A stretch of 64,000 bases of DNA from Rhodocyclales bacterium. GTDB lineage: Bacteria; Pseudomonadota; Gammaproteobacteria; Burkholderiales; Rhodocyclaceae. The notes under the pieces are model-generated. The model was not told where the DNA came from. It worked only from the letters and a program-made list of their open reading frames with translations, and did not search any database. Shown piece by piece: positions 1 to 10,104 of the stretch. The stretch covers positions 1-64,000 of the forward strand of contig JAPLQY010000071.1 of the NCBI GenBank assembly GCA_026399475.1, given 5' to 3'. Numbering within the stretch: position 1 is the stretch's first letter; each line of letters starts with the position of its first letter. Made by a program: the position numbers and the translations under genes.

Positions 1-552
1 CTGTTTGTCAGCACCAAGCGCCAGGCGCGCGAAATCATCGCCGAGGAAGCCCAGCGTTGCGGCATGCCGTTTGTCGACGACCGCTGGCTCGGCGGCATGA
101 TGACCAACTTCAAGACGCTCAAGCTTTCCGTCAAGCGCCTGAAGGATCTGGAACAGGCCATGCTGGACGGCAACTTCGAGAAGCTGTCGAAGAAGGAAGC
201 CCTGACCCTGCAGCGCGAGATAGACAAGCTGAGAAAGTCCATCGGCGGCATCAAGGACATGGGTGGCCTGCCCGATGCGATTTTTGTCATTGACGTCGGC
301 TATCACAAGATTGCGATTACCGAGGCCGGCAAGCTCGGCATTCCGGTGATCGGCGTGGTCGATACCAACCATTCTCCGGAAGGCGTCAGCTACGTGATTC
401 CGGGCAATGACGATTCCTCCGGCGCGATCCGCCTCTATGCTCGCGGCGTGGCCGATGCGGTTCTTGAAGGCAAGAACCAGTCGATCAACGAGGTGGTGCA
501 GCAGATGGCCGGCGACGACGAGTTCGTCGAAGTCGAGGACGCGGCGGAGTAG
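1..552 (+). CDS. rpsB: 30S ribosomal protein S2, 3' part
   Basis: The reading frame is open from the first base and encodes the last 183 residues of ribosomal protein S2, a small-subunit protein needed for S1 binding and translation initiation. Hallmarks are RWLGGMMTN, the KKEAL segment, [12 protein letters not shown] and [14 protein letters not shown], which follow the family closely. The family is usually about 240-250 residues, so roughly 60 N-terminal residues lie before the window. The acidic tail is typical. It is followed by tsf, the classic rpsB-tsf pair, but the 118-base spacer carries a large nested inverted repeat that could affect readthrough into tsf. Confidence 0.97.
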   Translation: MFVSTKRQAREIIAEEAQRCGMPFVDDRWLGGMMTNFKTLKLSVKRLKDLEQAMLDGNFEKLSKKEALTLQREIDKLRKSIGGIKDMGGLPDAIFVIDVGYHKIAITEAGKLGIPVIGVVDTNHSPEGVSYVIPGNDDSSGAIRLYARGVADAVLEGKNQSINEVVQQMAGDDEFVEVEDAAE

Positions 553-564
553 CTTTAAATTCAA

Positions 565-659
565 GTGAAATGTGAAACGTGAAACCTGACGCCAGCCGCC
601 TGAGGCGGCTGGCGGTCATGACGCGGGTCTAGTTTCACTTTTCACTTTTTACGTTTCAC
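565..659. repeat. nested inverted repeat between rpsB and tsf
   Basis: Three tandem heptamers GTGAAAT, GTGAAAC, GTGAAAC (565-585) are mirrored by GTTTCAC (632-638), TTTTCAC (639-645) and GTTTCAC (653-659). Between them sits a perfect 11-bp stem, CGCCAGCCGCC (590-600) with GGCGGCTGGCG (604-614) around a TGA loop. The inner stem lacks a following T-run, so it is not a standard terminator. The structure could be an attenuator or processing site between the two cotranscribed genes, or a dispersed intergenic repeat. Confidence 0.75.
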
Positions 660-670
660 GGGGTTAAAAG

Positions 671-1570
671 ATGGCGGAAATTACCGCAAGCATGGTCAAG
701 GAACTGCGCGAGAAGACCGACGCGCCGATGATGGAATGCAAGAAGGCGCTGACCGAAGCTGGCGGCGACATGGCGAAAGCCGAGGAAATCCTGCGCGTCA
801 AGCTGGGCAACAAGGCCAGCAAGGCGGCGACACGCATCGCTGCGGAAGGCGTGGTGGCGATCCACATTGCCGCCGACGGCCGGCTTGGCAGCATTTTCGA
901 GATCAACAGCGAGACCGACTTCGTCGCCAAGAACGATGAGTTCCTCAGGCTGGCCGCCGACTGCGCACGCCTGGTGGCGGAAAAGAATCCGGCCGATGTC
1001 GCGGCGCTCTCCGCCCTGGCCATGGGCGAAGGCACGGTCGAATCCACCCGCACTGCACTGGTGGGCAAGATCGGCGAGAACATGAGCATCCGCCGCTTCG
1101 TGCGCATGGCGGCAAAGGGCAAGCTGGCGTCCTACATTCACGGTGGGTCGAAAATTGGCGTGCTGGTCGATGTGGTTGGCGGTGACGAACAGCTGGCGAA
1201 GGATCTGGCCATGCATATCGCCGCTTCTAAGCCGAAGTCGCTGGATTCCTCCGGCGTTCCGGCCGAGTTGCTGGATACCGAGCGCCGCATTGCCATCGAA
1301 AAGGCACGCGAGGCCGGCAAGCCGGAAGCGATGCTGGAAAAGATTGCCGAAGGCACGGTGCAGAAATACCTGAAGGATGTGACGCTGCTGGGCCAGGTCT
1401 TCGTCAAGGCCGAGGACGGCAAGCAGACCATCGAGCAACTGCTGAAGGCAAAGGGCGCATCGGTTGCCGGCTTCGCGCTGTTCATCGTCGGCGAAGGCAT
1501 TGAAAAGAAGGTGAATGACTTCGCCGCCGAGGTAGCCGCCCAGGCAGCCGCCGCCGCAGGCAACAAGTAA
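671..1570 (+). CDS. tsf: Elongation factor Ts
   Basis: EF-Ts is the cytoplasmic nucleotide exchange factor that recycles EF-Tu from GDP to GTP form. The 299-residue product has the usual length (E. coli 283). It starts with the UBA-like N-terminal domain containing [12 protein letters not shown], followed by the second signature [11 protein letters not shown] around residue 80, which contacts EF-Tu near the Mg site. The core and dimerisation regions follow, with an Ala-rich tail. The ATG at 671 is preceded by a GGGG-rich stretch. It lies between rpsB and pyrH, the standard order in proteobacteria. Confidence 0.98.
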   Translation: MAEITASMVKELREKTDAPMMECKKALTEAGGDMAKAEEILRVKLGNKASKAATRIAAEGVVAIHIAADGRLGSIFEINSETDFVAKNDEFLRLAADCARLVAEKNPADVAALSALAMGEGTVESTRTALVGKIGENMSIRRFVRMAAKGKLASYIHGGSKIGVLVDVVGGDEQLAKDLAMHIAASKPKSLDSSGVPAELLDTERRIAIEKAREAGKPEAMLEKIAEGTVQKYLKDVTLLGQVFVKAEDGKQTIEQLLKAKGASVAGFALFIVGEGIEKKVNDFAAEVAAQAAAAAGNK

Positions 1571-1628
1571 GCGACGATGCGCGCTCACGCCGGGCCGCCC
1601 CAAGTGGGCACCAGCCAAGACCTCGGAG

Positions 1629-1673
1629 CCGCAAAGCGGCGAACCTCGGTCACCCCCTCCCAGGGGGAGGGGG
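1629..1673. repeat. GC-rich hairpins between tsf and pyrH
   Basis: The 122-base spacer between tsf and pyrH holds GCCGC-AAA-GCGGC (1629-1641) and then a 9-bp stem CCCCCTCCC (1653-1661) with GGGAGGGGG (1665-1673). A further run of G residues continues to about 1685. There is no T-run after the stem. The pyrimidine/purine asymmetry resembles intergenic repeats common in GC-rich betaproteobacteria, but only one copy is seen here. Confidence 0.6.
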
Positions 1674-1692
1674 CTGGGGGGAGGGCTGTTCG

Positions 1693-2409
1693 ATGACCGC
1701 ACCGAAATTTCGCCGCATCCTGCTCAAGCTTTCGGGCGAGGCGCTGATGGGTGATGATGCCTACGGCATCAACCCGAAGGTGTTGGCTGGCGTCGTGGCG
1801 GAAATCAAGGCGGTCACCGATCTCGGCGTCGAACTCGGCGTGGTGATCGGCGGCGGCAACATCTTCCGCGGCATCGGCGGCACGGCCACCGGCATGGATC
1901 GCGCCACGGCCGACTACATGGGCATGCTGGCGACGGTGATGAACGCCATGGCGCTGTCGGATGCGATGCGCCAGGCCGGGATCAACGCCCGGGTGCAGTC
2001 GGCGCTGAACATCGAACAGGTGGTCGAGCCCTATATTCGCGGCAAGGCCATTCGTTACCTGGAAGAAGGCAAGGTGGTGATTTTTGGTGCTGGTACCGGC
2101 AATCCATTTTTCACTACGGATACGGCAGCGGCATTGCGCGGCTCGGAAATCGGCGCCGAAATGGTGCTGAAGGCGACCAAGGTCGATGGCATTTATACTG
2201 CGGACCCGAAGAAGGACCCAGCGGCAACCCGCTTCACCCGCATCAGCTTCGACGAGGCGATCAACCGCAACCTGGCGGCGATGGATGCCACGGCCTTTGC
2301 GCTTTGCCGCGACCAGAAATTGCCGATCAACGTGTTCTCGATCTTCAAGGCCGGCGCGCTGAAGCGCGTGGTGATGGGAGAGGATGAGGGCACCCTGGTT
2401 CACGTCTAG
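1693..2409 (+). CDS. pyrH: UMP kinase
   Basis: UMP kinase phosphorylates UMP to UDP in the cytoplasm, feeding all pyrimidine nucleotide pools; bacterial PyrH is hexameric, activated by GTP and inhibited by UTP. The 238-residue product has the family length. N-terminal LKLSGEAL and GGGNIFRG (about residue 54) are the amino acid kinase fold phosphate-binding motifs, and TADPKKDP near residue 175 is characteristic. The ATG at 1693 follows the hairpin-rich spacer. frr follows after 18 bases, so the two are probably cotranscribed. Confidence 0.98.
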   Translation: MTAPKFRRILLKLSGEALMGDDAYGINPKVLAGVVAEIKAVTDLGVELGVVIGGGNIFRGIGGTATGMDRATADYMGMLATVMNAMALSDAMRQAGINARVQSALNIEQVVEPYIRGKAIRYLEEGKVVIFGAGTGNPFFTTDTAAALRGSEIGAEMVLKATKVDGIYTADPKKDPAATRFTRISFDEAINRNLAAMDATAFALCRDQKLPINVFSIFKAGALKRVVMGEDEGTLVHV

Positions 2410-2427
2410 GATTTTAGGAGTGGCAGC

Positions 2428-2985
2428 ATGATTCCCGAACTGAAAAAGACTTCTGAACAGAAGATGCAAAAGAGCCTCGAGGCGCTGAAAGCCGACCTGG
2501 GCAAGGTGCGCACCGGCCGGGCGCATACCGGCATCCTCGATCATGTGCAGGTGGATTACTACGGTTCGCCGGTACCGATCACGCAGGTGGCCAACGTGAC
2601 CCTGATCGACGCCCGCACCATCGGCGTGCAGCCATGGGAAAAGCCGATGGTGGGCAAGGTCGAAAAGGCGATCCGCGATTCAGACCTCGGCCTCAATCCC
2701 TCATCGCAGGGCGAACTGATTCGCGTACCGATGCCGGCCCTGACAGAAGAACGGCGCCGGGATCTGATAAAGGTCATCAAGCACGAAGGCGAGAACGCCA
2801 AGGTGGCGATCCGCAACCTGCGACGCGATGCGATTGCGCATCTGAAGGAGGCGCTGAAGAAGAAGGAAATCGCCGAGGACGACGAGCGCCGCGCGCTGGA
2901 CGACATGCAGAAGCTCACCGACCGCTATGTCGCCGAAGTGGATCGGGCTCTGGCGGACAAAGAGAAGGACCTGATGGCAATCTGA
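2428..2985 (+). CDS. frr: Ribosome recycling factor
   Basis: RRF splits the post-termination ribosome together with EF-G. The product has exactly the family length (185 residues), with the three-helix bundle and the hinge-proximal GRAH, plus [13 protein letters not shown] at about residue 105, which is strongly conserved. The ATG at 2428 is preceded by AGGAG at the expected distance (TTTTAGGAGTGGCAGC). It sits 18 bases after pyrH. The 110-base gap to uppS begins with an imperfect hairpin. Confidence 0.98.
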   Translation: MIPELKKTSEQKMQKSLEALKADLGKVRTGRAHTGILDHVQVDYYGSPVPITQVANVTLIDARTIGVQPWEKPMVGKVEKAIRDSDLGLNPSSQGELIRVPMPALTEERRRDLIKVIKHEGENAKVAIRNLRRDAIAHLKEALKKKEIAEDDERRALDDMQKLTDRYVAEVDRALADKEKDLMAI

Positions 2986-2994
2986 TCCCGGGTC

Positions 2995-3027
2995 GCAGTC
3001 AGGGCAATATTGCGTTGCCGCGACTGC
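2995..3027. other. imperfect hairpin after frr
   Basis: GCAGTC (2995-3000) pairs with GACTGC (3022-3027), with an inner GGCAA/TTGCC stem around TATTGCG. There is no T-run, so a role in termination is uncertain. It lies in the 110-base gap between frr and uppS, where the ribosome and nucleotide genes give way to envelope genes. Confidence 0.4.
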
Positions 3028-3095
3028 TTGCGCTGTCTGCAACGCATTGCAATCCGCTGCGCAGCAGGAATAATCACAGGCTCTGAGAGGGTGTC

Positions 3096-3896
3096 ATGGC
3101 AGGAAAATTCACCAGCTCGACGCAGGCAATTCCCAATGTAGGCGATGTTCCGCGCCACATCGCCATCATCATGGACGGCAACGGGCGCTGGGCCAAGCAG
3201 CGCTTCATGCCGCGCGTCGCAGGGCACAAGCGTGGTGTCGAGACCGTGCGGGCGATGGTCAAGGCCTGCATTGCGCGCGGCGTTGAATACCTCACCCTGT
3301 TTGCCTTTTCTTCGGAGAACTGGCGGCGTCCCGTGGAGGAAGTTTCCTTCCTCATGAATCTTTTTGTCAGTGCCTTGCAGGGCGAGATCGGCAAGTTGCA
3401 TGCCAACGGCGTGCGGCTCAAGGTGGTCGGCGATCTTTCCGCTTTCGAGCCGCGTCTGCTCGCGCTGATTCGCGAAGGCGAGGCCAAAACGGCCAATAAT
3501 TTTCGCTTGACGCTGACCATCGCCGCCAACTACGGCGGACGCTGGGACATCCTGCAGGCGATGAATCAGCTTGCGCTGGCGCATCCCGAAAAGGCCGGGT
3601 GCTACGGCGAGCCCGACCTGGCGCCACATCTGGTGATGGCCTATGCGCCCGAGCCCGATCTCTTCATCCGTACCGGAGGCGAACAGCGCATCAGCAACTT
3701 TCTGCTCTGGCAACTGGCCTACAGCGAACTTCATTTCACCGATATCTTGTGGCCGGACTTCGACGATGCAGCGCTGGACGCCGCGATCGGCTCGTATCGC
3801 CGGCGCGAGCGTCGTTTCGGGCGCACCAGCGAGCAACTTGGCGAGCGGACGCCCGCCGTAAAGCCGTCGCCATCCGCAATGGACGAAGATGCTTAA
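3096..3896 (+). CDS. uppS: Isoprenyl (undecaprenyl) diphosphate synthase
   Basis: A cis-prenyltransferase that elongates farnesyl diphosphate with isopentenyl diphosphate to undecaprenyl diphosphate, the lipid carrier for peptidoglycan and O-antigen. The 266-residue protein carries the catalytic Asp27 in [13 protein letters not shown], the GHKRG motif just after it, [11 protein letters not shown], and the C-terminal [15 protein letters not shown] with the second substrate and Mg site. The last 8 bases overlap cdsA, so translation is likely coupled. It starts the envelope part of the cluster. Confidence 0.97.
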   Translation: MAGKFTSSTQAIPNVGDVPRHIAIIMDGNGRWAKQRFMPRVAGHKRGVETVRAMVKACIARGVEYLTLFAFSSENWRRPVEEVSFLMNLFVSALQGEIGKLHANGVRLKVVGDLSAFEPRLLALIREGEAKTANNFRLTLTIAANYGGRWDILQAMNQLALAHPEKAGCYGEPDLAPHLVMAYAPEPDLFIRTGGEQRISNFLLWQLAYSELHFTDILWPDFDDAALDAAIGSYRRRERRFGRTSEQLGERTPAVKPSPSAMDEDA

Positions 3897-4692
3897 GACG
3901 CGGGTCATCACCGCACTGCTGCTGGTTGCCGGCCTCGCGCTGATCCTGTTCGCCATGCCGCCGCTTGCGGCGGTGCTCACTTTTGCCGCGATTGCCGCGC
4001 TGGCGGCGTGGGAGTGGGGTGGCCTGATGCGCCAGGACCAGCCGGCACGGGTGATGTATGCAATGACGCTGCTGCTGTTCTGCTGGCAGCTGACCGTGGC
4101 GGCGCCGCAACTCATACCGGTCTTGCTGGGAGTGTCGGTAGCGTTCTGGATCCTGGTCGTACCGCTGTGGTTCCGCTTCAAATGGACGCTGGCCGGCAAC
4201 GATTTCTTCGGCTACCTGCTTGGCGCTCTGGTGATCCTGCCGACCTGGGCGGCGATGGTGGCCCTGCACGCCGTGAGTACCTGGCTGCTGCTGGCTGCCA
4301 TGGCGCTGGTCTGGGTCGCCGACATCTCCGCCTATTTCGCCGGGCGGGCATTTGGCAAACACAAGCTTGCGCCGGCCATCAGCCCCGGCAAGACCTGGGA
4401 AGGCGTCGCCGGCGCGGTCGTCGGCGTGCTGATCTACGGCAGCATCGTGCTGACTTTTTCGCCGCTTGCCGGGACGCTGTCAGTGGCCGCACCGCTGCTC
4501 GCCCTGATGCTGATGCTGCTCACGGCCGTCAGCGTCATGGGCGACCTGTTCGAATCGCTGCTGAAGCGTCAGGCCGGCATCAAGGACAGCAGCAATCTGT
4601 TGCCGGGCCACGGTGGGGTCCTCGATCGCATCGATGCGCTGACCTCGACCCTGCCGCTGGCGGCGCTGATCCTGTATTTCGTCCGCTCATGA
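3889..4692 (+). CDS. cdsA: Phosphatidate cytidylyltransferase
   Basis: CdsA makes CDP-diacylglycerol from phosphatidic acid and CTP in the inner membrane, the branch point of phospholipid synthesis. The 267-residue product is almost wholly hydrophobic, with about eight predicted membrane segments. It ends with the family signature around [13 protein letters not shown] and [13 protein letters not shown] followed by LDRID, which holds the metal-binding aspartates. It overlaps uppS by 8 bases and dxr by 4 (ATGA), indicating one transcript. pgsA at 36.5 kb uses its product. Confidence 0.97.
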   Translation: MLKTRVITALLLVAGLALILFAMPPLAAVLTFAAIAALAAWEWGGLMRQDQPARVMYAMTLLLFCWQLTVAAPQLIPVLLGVSVAFWILVVPLWFRFKWTLAGNDFFGYLLGALVILPTWAAMVALHAVSTWLLLAAMALVWVADISAYFAGRAFGKHKLAPAISPGKTWEGVAGAVVGVLIYGSIVLTFSPLAGTLSVAAPLLALMLMLLTAVSVMGDLFESLLKRQAGIKDSSNLLPGHGGVLDRIDALTSTLPLAALILYFVRS

Positions 4693-5879
4693 AGCTGACG
4701 GTTCTCGGCGCCACCGGTTCGATCGGCGTCAGCACGCTCGATGTGGTGGCACGTCATCCGGATCGTTTCGAGGTGGTCGCGCTGAGCGGGCACAGCCAGG
4801 TAGACGTTCTTGCCGCACAGTGCCGCCAGTGTCGTCCGGCTTATGCGGTGATCGGCAGCGCGCCGGATGCACGGCGCCTTGCCGGGCTGCTCAAGGACGC
4901 GGGTTTGCGCACCGAAGTGCTGTACGGTCCGGATGCCTTGCTGCAGGTCGCCAGCCTGCCTGAAGTCGATGCGGTGATGGCCGCCATTGTGGGCGCGGCG
5001 GGACTGCCGCCGACACTGGCTGCCGCGCGCGCCGGCAAGCGCCTGCTGCTCGCCAACAAGGAAGCCCTGGTAATGGCCGGCGCGTTCTTCATGGCCGAAG
5101 TGCGCCGCGCCGGTGCCCTGCTGTTGCCGATCGACAGCGAGCACAACGCGGTGTTCCAGTCCATGCCATACAGTTACGCGGGCGACATGGCGCACGGCGG
5201 GGTCAGACGAATTTTGCTCACGGCCTCGGGTGGTCCGTTCCGCAGTGCGCCACTCGATGCACTGACGCGGGTAACGCCGGAGCAGGCGGTGGCACACCCG
5301 AACTGGTCGATGGGCAGGAAAATCTCCGTTGACTCGGCGACCATGATGAACAAGGGCCTCGAAGTGATCGAGGCGCACTGGTTGTTCAACGCGCCGGCCG
5401 ACAGGATCGAGGTGGTGATTCACCCGCAGAGCGTGATCCATTCCCTGGTCGATTACGAGGATGGTTCCGTGCTGGCCCAGCTTGGCAATCCCGACATGCG
5501 CACGCCCATTGCCCACGCCCTGGCCTGGCCCGAACGGATCGATTCGGGCGTTGTGCCGCTGGATCTGTTCGCCGTGGGCCAGCTCAGCTTCGAGCGTCCG
5601 GATCTGGCGCGCTTTCCCTGCCTTGAACTGGCCTATCGGGCATTGCGTGCCGAAGGCAACGCGGCCGCCGTGCTGAATGCTGCAAACGAAGTTGCCGTGA
5701 CGGCGTTTCTCGATCGTCGTTTGCCTTACCTTGGTATCGCCGAACTCATTGCCGCAACGCTGGATGCCGTCCCCCAGGCGGCCGTACCTGACCTGGCTGC
5801 GGTGTTGGAGGCCGATCGGCAGGGGCGCGCGGCGGCGGTCGATCTTCTCGCGCGCCGCCCTTGCGCAACGCAGCCGTGA
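4689..5879 (+). CDS. dxr: 1-deoxy-D-xylulose 5-phosphate reductoisomerase
   Basis: Dxr (IspC) converts DXP to MEP with NADPH, the second step of the non-mevalonate isoprenoid pathway that supplies UppS. The 396-residue protein opens with the NADPH-binding GATGSIG (residues 7-13). It contains [12 protein letters not shown], the metal-binding [11 protein letters not shown], and [19 protein letters not shown] in the fosmidomycin site. I chose the ATG at 4689 because it overlaps the cdsA stop (ATGA) and because the NADPH motif starts seven residues in, as in homologues; the frame stays open further upstream but inside cdsA. Confidence 0.97.
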   Translation: MKLTVLGATGSIGVSTLDVVARHPDRFEVVALSGHSQVDVLAAQCRQCRPAYAVIGSAPDARRLAGLLKDAGLRTEVLYGPDALLQVASLPEVDAVMAAIVGAAGLPPTLAAARAGKRLLLANKEALVMAGAFFMAEVRRAGALLLPIDSEHNAVFQSMPYSYAGDMAHGGVRRILLTASGGPFRSAPLDALTRVTPEQAVAHPNWSMGRKISVDSATMMNKGLEVIEAHWLFNAPADRIEVVIHPQSVIHSLVDYEDGSVLAQLGNPDMRTPIAHALAWPERIDSGVVPLDLFAVGQLSFERPDLARFPCLELAYRALRAEGNAAAVLNAANEVAVTAFLDRRLPYLGIAELIAATLDAVPQAAVPDLAAVLEADRQGRAAAVDLLARRPCATQP

Positions 5880-5886
5880 CCTCCGC

Positions 5887-7260
5887 ATGAACCCTGAAAT
5901 GCTGGCCTGGTATGCGGGTGCCTTTCTGCTCGCGCTGGCGGTGCTGGTGGTGGTGCACGAAATGGGCCACTATCTTGCGGCGCGCGCCTGCAATGTGAAG
6001 GTATTGCGCTTCGCCTTCGGGTTTGGCAAGGTGATCTGGATGCGACGCCATGGGCGTGATGGCACCGAGTGGGCCATCTCTGCGTTTCCCCTGGGCGGCT
6101 ACGTCAAGATGCTTGACGAGCGCGAGGGCGAGGTGGCAGCCGGGGAGTTGCCGCGCGCCTTCAACAGGCAGTCCGTGGGCCGGCGCGCGTTTATCGTGGC
6201 TGCCGGCCCGGCGGCCAATTTTCTGTTGGCGATCGTGCTTTACTGGTTCCTGTTCATGCATGGCGTGACGGAACTCAAGCCCCGTCTCGGCGTGCCTCCC
6301 GTCGGCAGCCCGGCGGCAATGGCGGGCATCAGCGAGGGCCTGACGGTCCGTACTGTGAATGGCCAGGCCATCGAGACCTGGCAGCAACTGCGCTGGGAAG
6401 TCCTGCGCCGGGCGCTGGACAAGGAGCCCTTGCAACTGGAGGCGATCAGCCCGCAACGGGAGATCGGTGTCTACCGCTTCGACAGCGATCGTTTCGATCT
6501 GGAAGAGCTCGAGAAGGATCCCTTGCGTTTACTCGGGCTGGTGCTCTACCGGCCACGCCTGCCTGCCGTAGTCGGTCGTGTCCTGCCTGACTCGCCAGCG
6601 GAACTGGGAGGGTTTCGCGACGGTGACCGGGTGCTGTCGATCGATGGCAAGGCGATTGTCGAATGGTCTGAACTGTCGGCCATTGCGCGCGTTGCGGCGG
6701 GACGCCAGCTGAAATTTGAAATCGAGCGTGATGGCCGGCAGCTTTCCCTGGTTGCCAGCCCGCGCCTGACGGAGGAGGGCGGGCAGAAAATCGGACGGCT
6801 GGGCCTGATGGCAAGGGAAGGCACGGGTGATGACTTTGCGATGACCACCGTCGTGAGTTACGGCCCGCTCGAGTCGGTCAGTCGGGCGCTGGGGCAGACC
6901 TGGGATACCTCGATCCTGAGTCTGCGCATGATGGGCCGGATGCTGACCGGCGAATTGTCGTGGAAGAATCTTTCCGGACCGGTGACGATCGCCGATTACG
7001 CGGGGCAGTCTGCGCGCCTGGGTGCCAGCTACTACCTGCGTTTCATCGCCCTGATCAGCATCAGCCTCGGCGTACTCAACCTGCTGCCGGTGCCTGTTCT
7101 GGACGGAGGGCATTTGATGTATTATCTCGTCGAGTTTCTCAAGGGGGGGCCGGTATCCGAACGGGCTCTGGAAATCGGCCAACAGATCGGTTTTGCCTTG
7201 CTGGCGCTGCTCATGGCTTTTGCCTTCTACAATGATATCAACCGTCTTGTTTCCGGCTAA
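5887..7260 (+). CDS. rseP: Site-2 protease RseP
   Basis: RseP is an inner-membrane zinc protease that cleaves anti-sigma factor RseA and leftover signal peptides. The 457-residue protein has HEMGH at residues 24-28 in the first membrane helix, two PDZ domains in the periplasmic loop (roughly 120-200 and 215-300), and the C-terminal metal ligand Asp406 in LLPVPVLDGG. The start at 5887 lies 7 bases after dxr and puts HExxH at the family position. The gene precedes bamA, so outer-membrane stress sensing and assembly genes sit together. Confidence 0.97.
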   Translation: MNPEMLAWYAGAFLLALAVLVVVHEMGHYLAARACNVKVLRFAFGFGKVIWMRRHGRDGTEWAISAFPLGGYVKMLDEREGEVAAGELPRAFNRQSVGRRAFIVAAGPAANFLLAIVLYWFLFMHGVTELKPRLGVPPVGSPAAMAGISEGLTVRTVNGQAIETWQQLRWEVLRRALDKEPLQLEAISPQREIGVYRFDSDRFDLEELEKDPLRLLGLVLYRPRLPAVVGRVLPDSPAELGGFRDGDRVLSIDGKAIVEWSELSAIARVAAGRQLKFEIERDGRQLSLVASPRLTEEGGQKIGRLGLMAREGTGDDFAMTTVVSYGPLESVSRALGQTWDTSILSLRMMGRMLTGELSWKNLSGPVTIADYAGQSARLGASYYLRFIALISISLGVLNLLPVPVLDGGHLMYYLVEFLKGGPVSERALEIGQQIGFALLALLMAFAFYNDINRLVSG

Positions 7261-7287
7261 TTTTCGCCTTATTTTCGTCATAACCAC

Positions 7288-9567
7288 ATGAACAAGAAAC
7301 TGCTTGCCGGTCTGGTCTCTGCCCTTCTGGCCCACTCCGCCCTGGCGTTTGTGCCGTTCGAGATCAAGGATATCCGGGTCGAGGGCATTCAGCGTACCGA
7401 GGCCGGAACCGTGTTCTCCTACCTTCCCGTCAAGGTGGGTGACACCATGAACGACGAGAAGGCGGCGGCGGCGATCAAGACGCTGTTTGCCACCGGCTTC
7501 TTCAAGGACGTGCGTCTCGAGATCGACGGCCAGGTGCTGGTCGTGGTGCTGGAGGAGCGTCCGGCCATCGCCTCGCTTGAATTCAGCGGCCTCAAGGCCT
7601 TCAAGCCGGAAGACCTGAAGAAGTCGCTGCGCGATGTCGGTCTCGCCGAGTCGCGCATTTTTGACCGCGCCATGGTCGAACGCGCCGAGCAGGAACTCAA
7701 GCGCCAGTACCTTGCCCAGGGACACTATGCGGTTCAGGTGACGACTACCATCACGCCGCTGGAGCGCAACCGTGTCGGTGTGAATTTCGCTGTCGATGAG
7801 GGCGATATCGCCAAGATCAAGCAGATCAACATCATCGGCGCGGGCGCTGTCAGCGAGGCCGATCTGCTCGATCTGATGGTGTTGCGCACGCCGGGTTGGC
7901 TGACGTGGTACACCAAGAACGATCAGTATTCCAAGCAGAAACTCTCCGGTGACCTCGAGACCCTGCGCTCCTACTACCTCGATCGCGGTTATCTCGAATT
8001 CAATATCGATTCGACCCAGGTGTCGATTTCACCGGACAAACAGGATATCTACATCACCGTTAACATCACCGAGGGTGAAAAATACACCGTCTCCTCGGTC
8101 AAGCTGGCAGGTCAGCTGCTGCTGCCGGAAGACGAATTGACCAAACTGGTGAAGGTCAAGCCCGGTGAAGTGTTCTCGCGCGAGAAGATGACCGAGACCA
8201 CCAAGGCCATCAGCGAGCGACTGGGCAATGACGGCTATGCGTTTGCCAACGTCAATGCATCGCCGGAACTGGACAAGGAAAAGCGCCAGGTGGCGTTCAC
8301 AGTGTTCATTGATCCGGGACGCCGCGTTTATGTGCGCCGGATCAATGTGACCGGCAACACGCGGACGCGTGACGAGGTGGTCCGTCGCGAAATGCGCCAG
8401 GTCGAATCCGGCTGGTACGACGGCGACAAGATCAACAAGTCGCGCACGCGGGTCGACCGCCTTGGTTATTTCGAAGAGGTGACGGTGGAAACGCCGCCCG
8501 TCGCCGGGACTACCGATCAGGTCGACATGGAGGTCAAGGTCAAGGAGAAACCGACCGGCAACATCATGGTGGGAGCAGGCTTTTCGAGCGCCGAGAAACT
8601 GACGCTGTCGGGCTCGGTGCAGCAGCAGAACCTTTTCGGCAGCGGCAAGCACGTTGGCGTCCAGGTCAGCACCAGCACCTCCAACAAGGTCTATTCCCTG
8701 TCGACTACCGACCCCTATTTCACGGTCGATGGCGTCAGCCAGGGTTTCGACATCTACTACCGCAGGACCGACACCAGCAGCCTGGCGATCGGCAGTTTCG
8801 GCTCCAAATCGTTTGGCGGCGGCGGCCGTTGGGGGCTCCCCATCGCCGAGGATGATTACTTGAATTTTGGTCTTTCCGTTGACCGCACGACGCTTGCGGT
8901 TGATCTCAACAGCCCCATTCGCTATCAGGACTATGTCACGCGCTTCGGTTCGACAGGCAACACATTGCTGTCCACCGTTGGCTGGCAGAAGGATGGACGC
9001 GACAGCCTGCTGGTGACTACTCAGGGGGTGTTGCGCAGGGCGGTACTTGAACTTTCCCTGCCGGGCAGCACGGCGACCTATGCTCGGGCGACCTACCAGC
9101 ACCAGCATTTCTTTCCGCTTGATCGCAAGCTGACCCTGGCGCTGAATGGCGAGTTCGGCCTGGCTACGTCCTACGGCAACAAGGAACTGCCCTTCTTCAA
9201 GAATTTTTACGCCGGTGGCATCGGTTCGGTGCGCGGCTTCGACTCGAATTCCCTGGGGCCGCGTGATACGGCCACCAACGAAGCCATTGGTGGCAACAAG
9301 CGGCTGATCGGCAACGCGGAACTGCTGTTCCCCGTTCCCGGGATGGGGCGCGATAATTCGATGCGCATGAGCGGTTTCATCGATGCCGGCAACGTCTGGG
9401 GCTACGACAGCAAGTTCAGTCTGGGCAGCATGAGGTACAGCGCCGGTTTGGCCCTTGCGTGGAATTCGCCGATGGGTCCGCTGAAGTTCTCGTTCGCCAA
9501 TCCGTTCAACAAGAAGACCGAAGACAAGGTGCAGCGTCTGCAGTTTCAGATGGGCTCGGTCTTTTGA
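7288..9567 (+). CDS. bamA: Outer membrane protein assembly factor BamA
   Basis: BamA folds and inserts beta-barrel proteins into the outer membrane. The 759-residue precursor has a signal peptide (cleavage after HSALA, about residue 20), five POTRA domains over roughly residues 21-425, and a 16-strand barrel. The loop 6 VRGF motif is present in GSVRGFDSN near residue 650. The C-terminus ends in Phe (QMGSVF), as expected for a Bam substrate. It sits between rseP and the chaperone gene skp, as in most proteobacteria. Confidence 0.97.
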   Translation: MNKKLLAGLVSALLAHSALAFVPFEIKDIRVEGIQRTEAGTVFSYLPVKVGDTMNDEKAAAAIKTLFATGFFKDVRLEIDGQVLVVVLEERPAIASLEFSGLKAFKPEDLKKSLRDVGLAESRIFDRAMVERAEQELKRQYLAQGHYAVQVTTTITPLERNRVGVNFAVDEGDIAKIKQINIIGAGAVSEADLLDLMVLRTPGWLTWYTKNDQYSKQKLSGDLETLRSYYLDRGYLEFNIDSTQVSISPDKQDIYITVNITEGEKYTVSSVKLAGQLLLPEDELTKLVKVKPGEVFSREKMTETTKAISERLGNDGYAFANVNASPELDKEKRQVAFTVFIDPGRRVYVRRINVTGNTRTRDEVVRREMRQVESGWYDGDKINKSRTRVDRLGYFEEVTVETPPVAGTTDQVDMEVKVKEKPTGNIMVGAGFSSAEKLTLSGSVQQQNLFGSGKHVGVQVSTSTSNKVYSLSTTDPYFTVDGVSQGFDIYYRRTDTSSLAIGSFGSKSFGGGGRWGLPIAEDDYLNFGLSVDRTTLAVDLNSPIRYQDYVTRFGSTGNTLLSTVGWQKDGRDSLLVTTQGVLRRAVLELSLPGSTATYARATYQHQHFFPLDRKLTLALNGEFGLATSYGNKELPFFKNFYAGGIGSVRGFDSNSLGPRDTATNEAIGGNKRLIGNAELLFPVPGMGRDNSMRMSGFIDAGNVWGYDSKFSLGSMRYSAGLALAWNSPMGPLKFSFANPFNKKTEDKVQRLQFQMGSVF

Positions 9568-9591
9568 TCCTCCCCTAATAGTGAGAGAGTT

Positions 9592-10092
9592 ATGCTAAAG
9601 AAATACATTCTTGCCGGAGTTGCGCTGTTGTCATTCTCTGCCGCCGTCCTCGCGGAGAACCGGATCGGATTCGTCAATAGCCAGAAGATACTGAATGACG
9701 CGCCACAGGCGGCGAAGGCGAAGAAGAAGATCGAAAAGGACTTCGAAAAGCGCGACCAGGACCTGCAGCGCATTGCCAAGCAATTGCAGGGGATGCAGGA
9801 GAATCTCGACAAGAACGCGGTGACCATGGCCGAGAGTGAGCGTCGTACCAAAGAGCGCGAGTTCGGCGACCTCAACCGCGATTTCCAGCGCAAGCAGCGC
9901 GAGTTCCGCGAGGATCTGAGCCAGCGGCAAAATGAGGAAATGGCGTCTATTTTTGAGCGCGTGAACAAGATCATCAAGCAGATCGCGGAAGCCGAGAAGT
10001 ACGATATCATTTTCCAGGAGGCGGTCTACACCAACCCGCGCATCGACATTACCGACAAGGTGATCAAGGCGCTGGGCGACGGTACCAAGTAA
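9592..10092 (+). CDS. skp: Periplasmic chaperone Skp/OmpH
   Basis: Skp is a trimeric periplasmic holdase that carries unfolded outer-membrane proteins to BamA. The 166-residue precursor has a signal peptide ending near VLA-E (about residue 21), then RIGFVNSQKIL at the start of the body domain, and a long Lys/Arg/Glu-rich coiled coil (about 40-120) forming the tentacles. A weak GAGAG ribosome site precedes the ATG. It lies 24 bases after bamA and 12 bases before lpxD. Confidence 0.95.
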   Translation: MLKKYILAGVALLSFSAAVLAENRIGFVNSQKILNDAPQAAKAKKKIEKDFEKRDQDLQRIAKQLQGMQENLDKNAVTMAESERRTKEREFGDLNRDFQRKQREFREDLSQRQNEEMASIFERVNKIIKQIAEAEKYDIIFQEAVYTNPRIDITDKVIKALGDGTK

Positions 10093-10104
10093 GACCGATC
10101 GGCC

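Noticed and set aside
590-614. Stem between rpsB and tsf as rho-independent terminator
   Set aside because: No T-run after the stem, and complete termination would cut off tsf, which needs this transcript or a promoter in the spacer.
656-1702. Minus-strand open frame opposite tsf
   Set aside because: Antisense of a certain gene, and it runs through the hairpin spacers on both sides.
4569-5888. Minus-strand open frame opposite dxr
   Set aside because: Dxr is unambiguous, and the antisense protein shows no domain.
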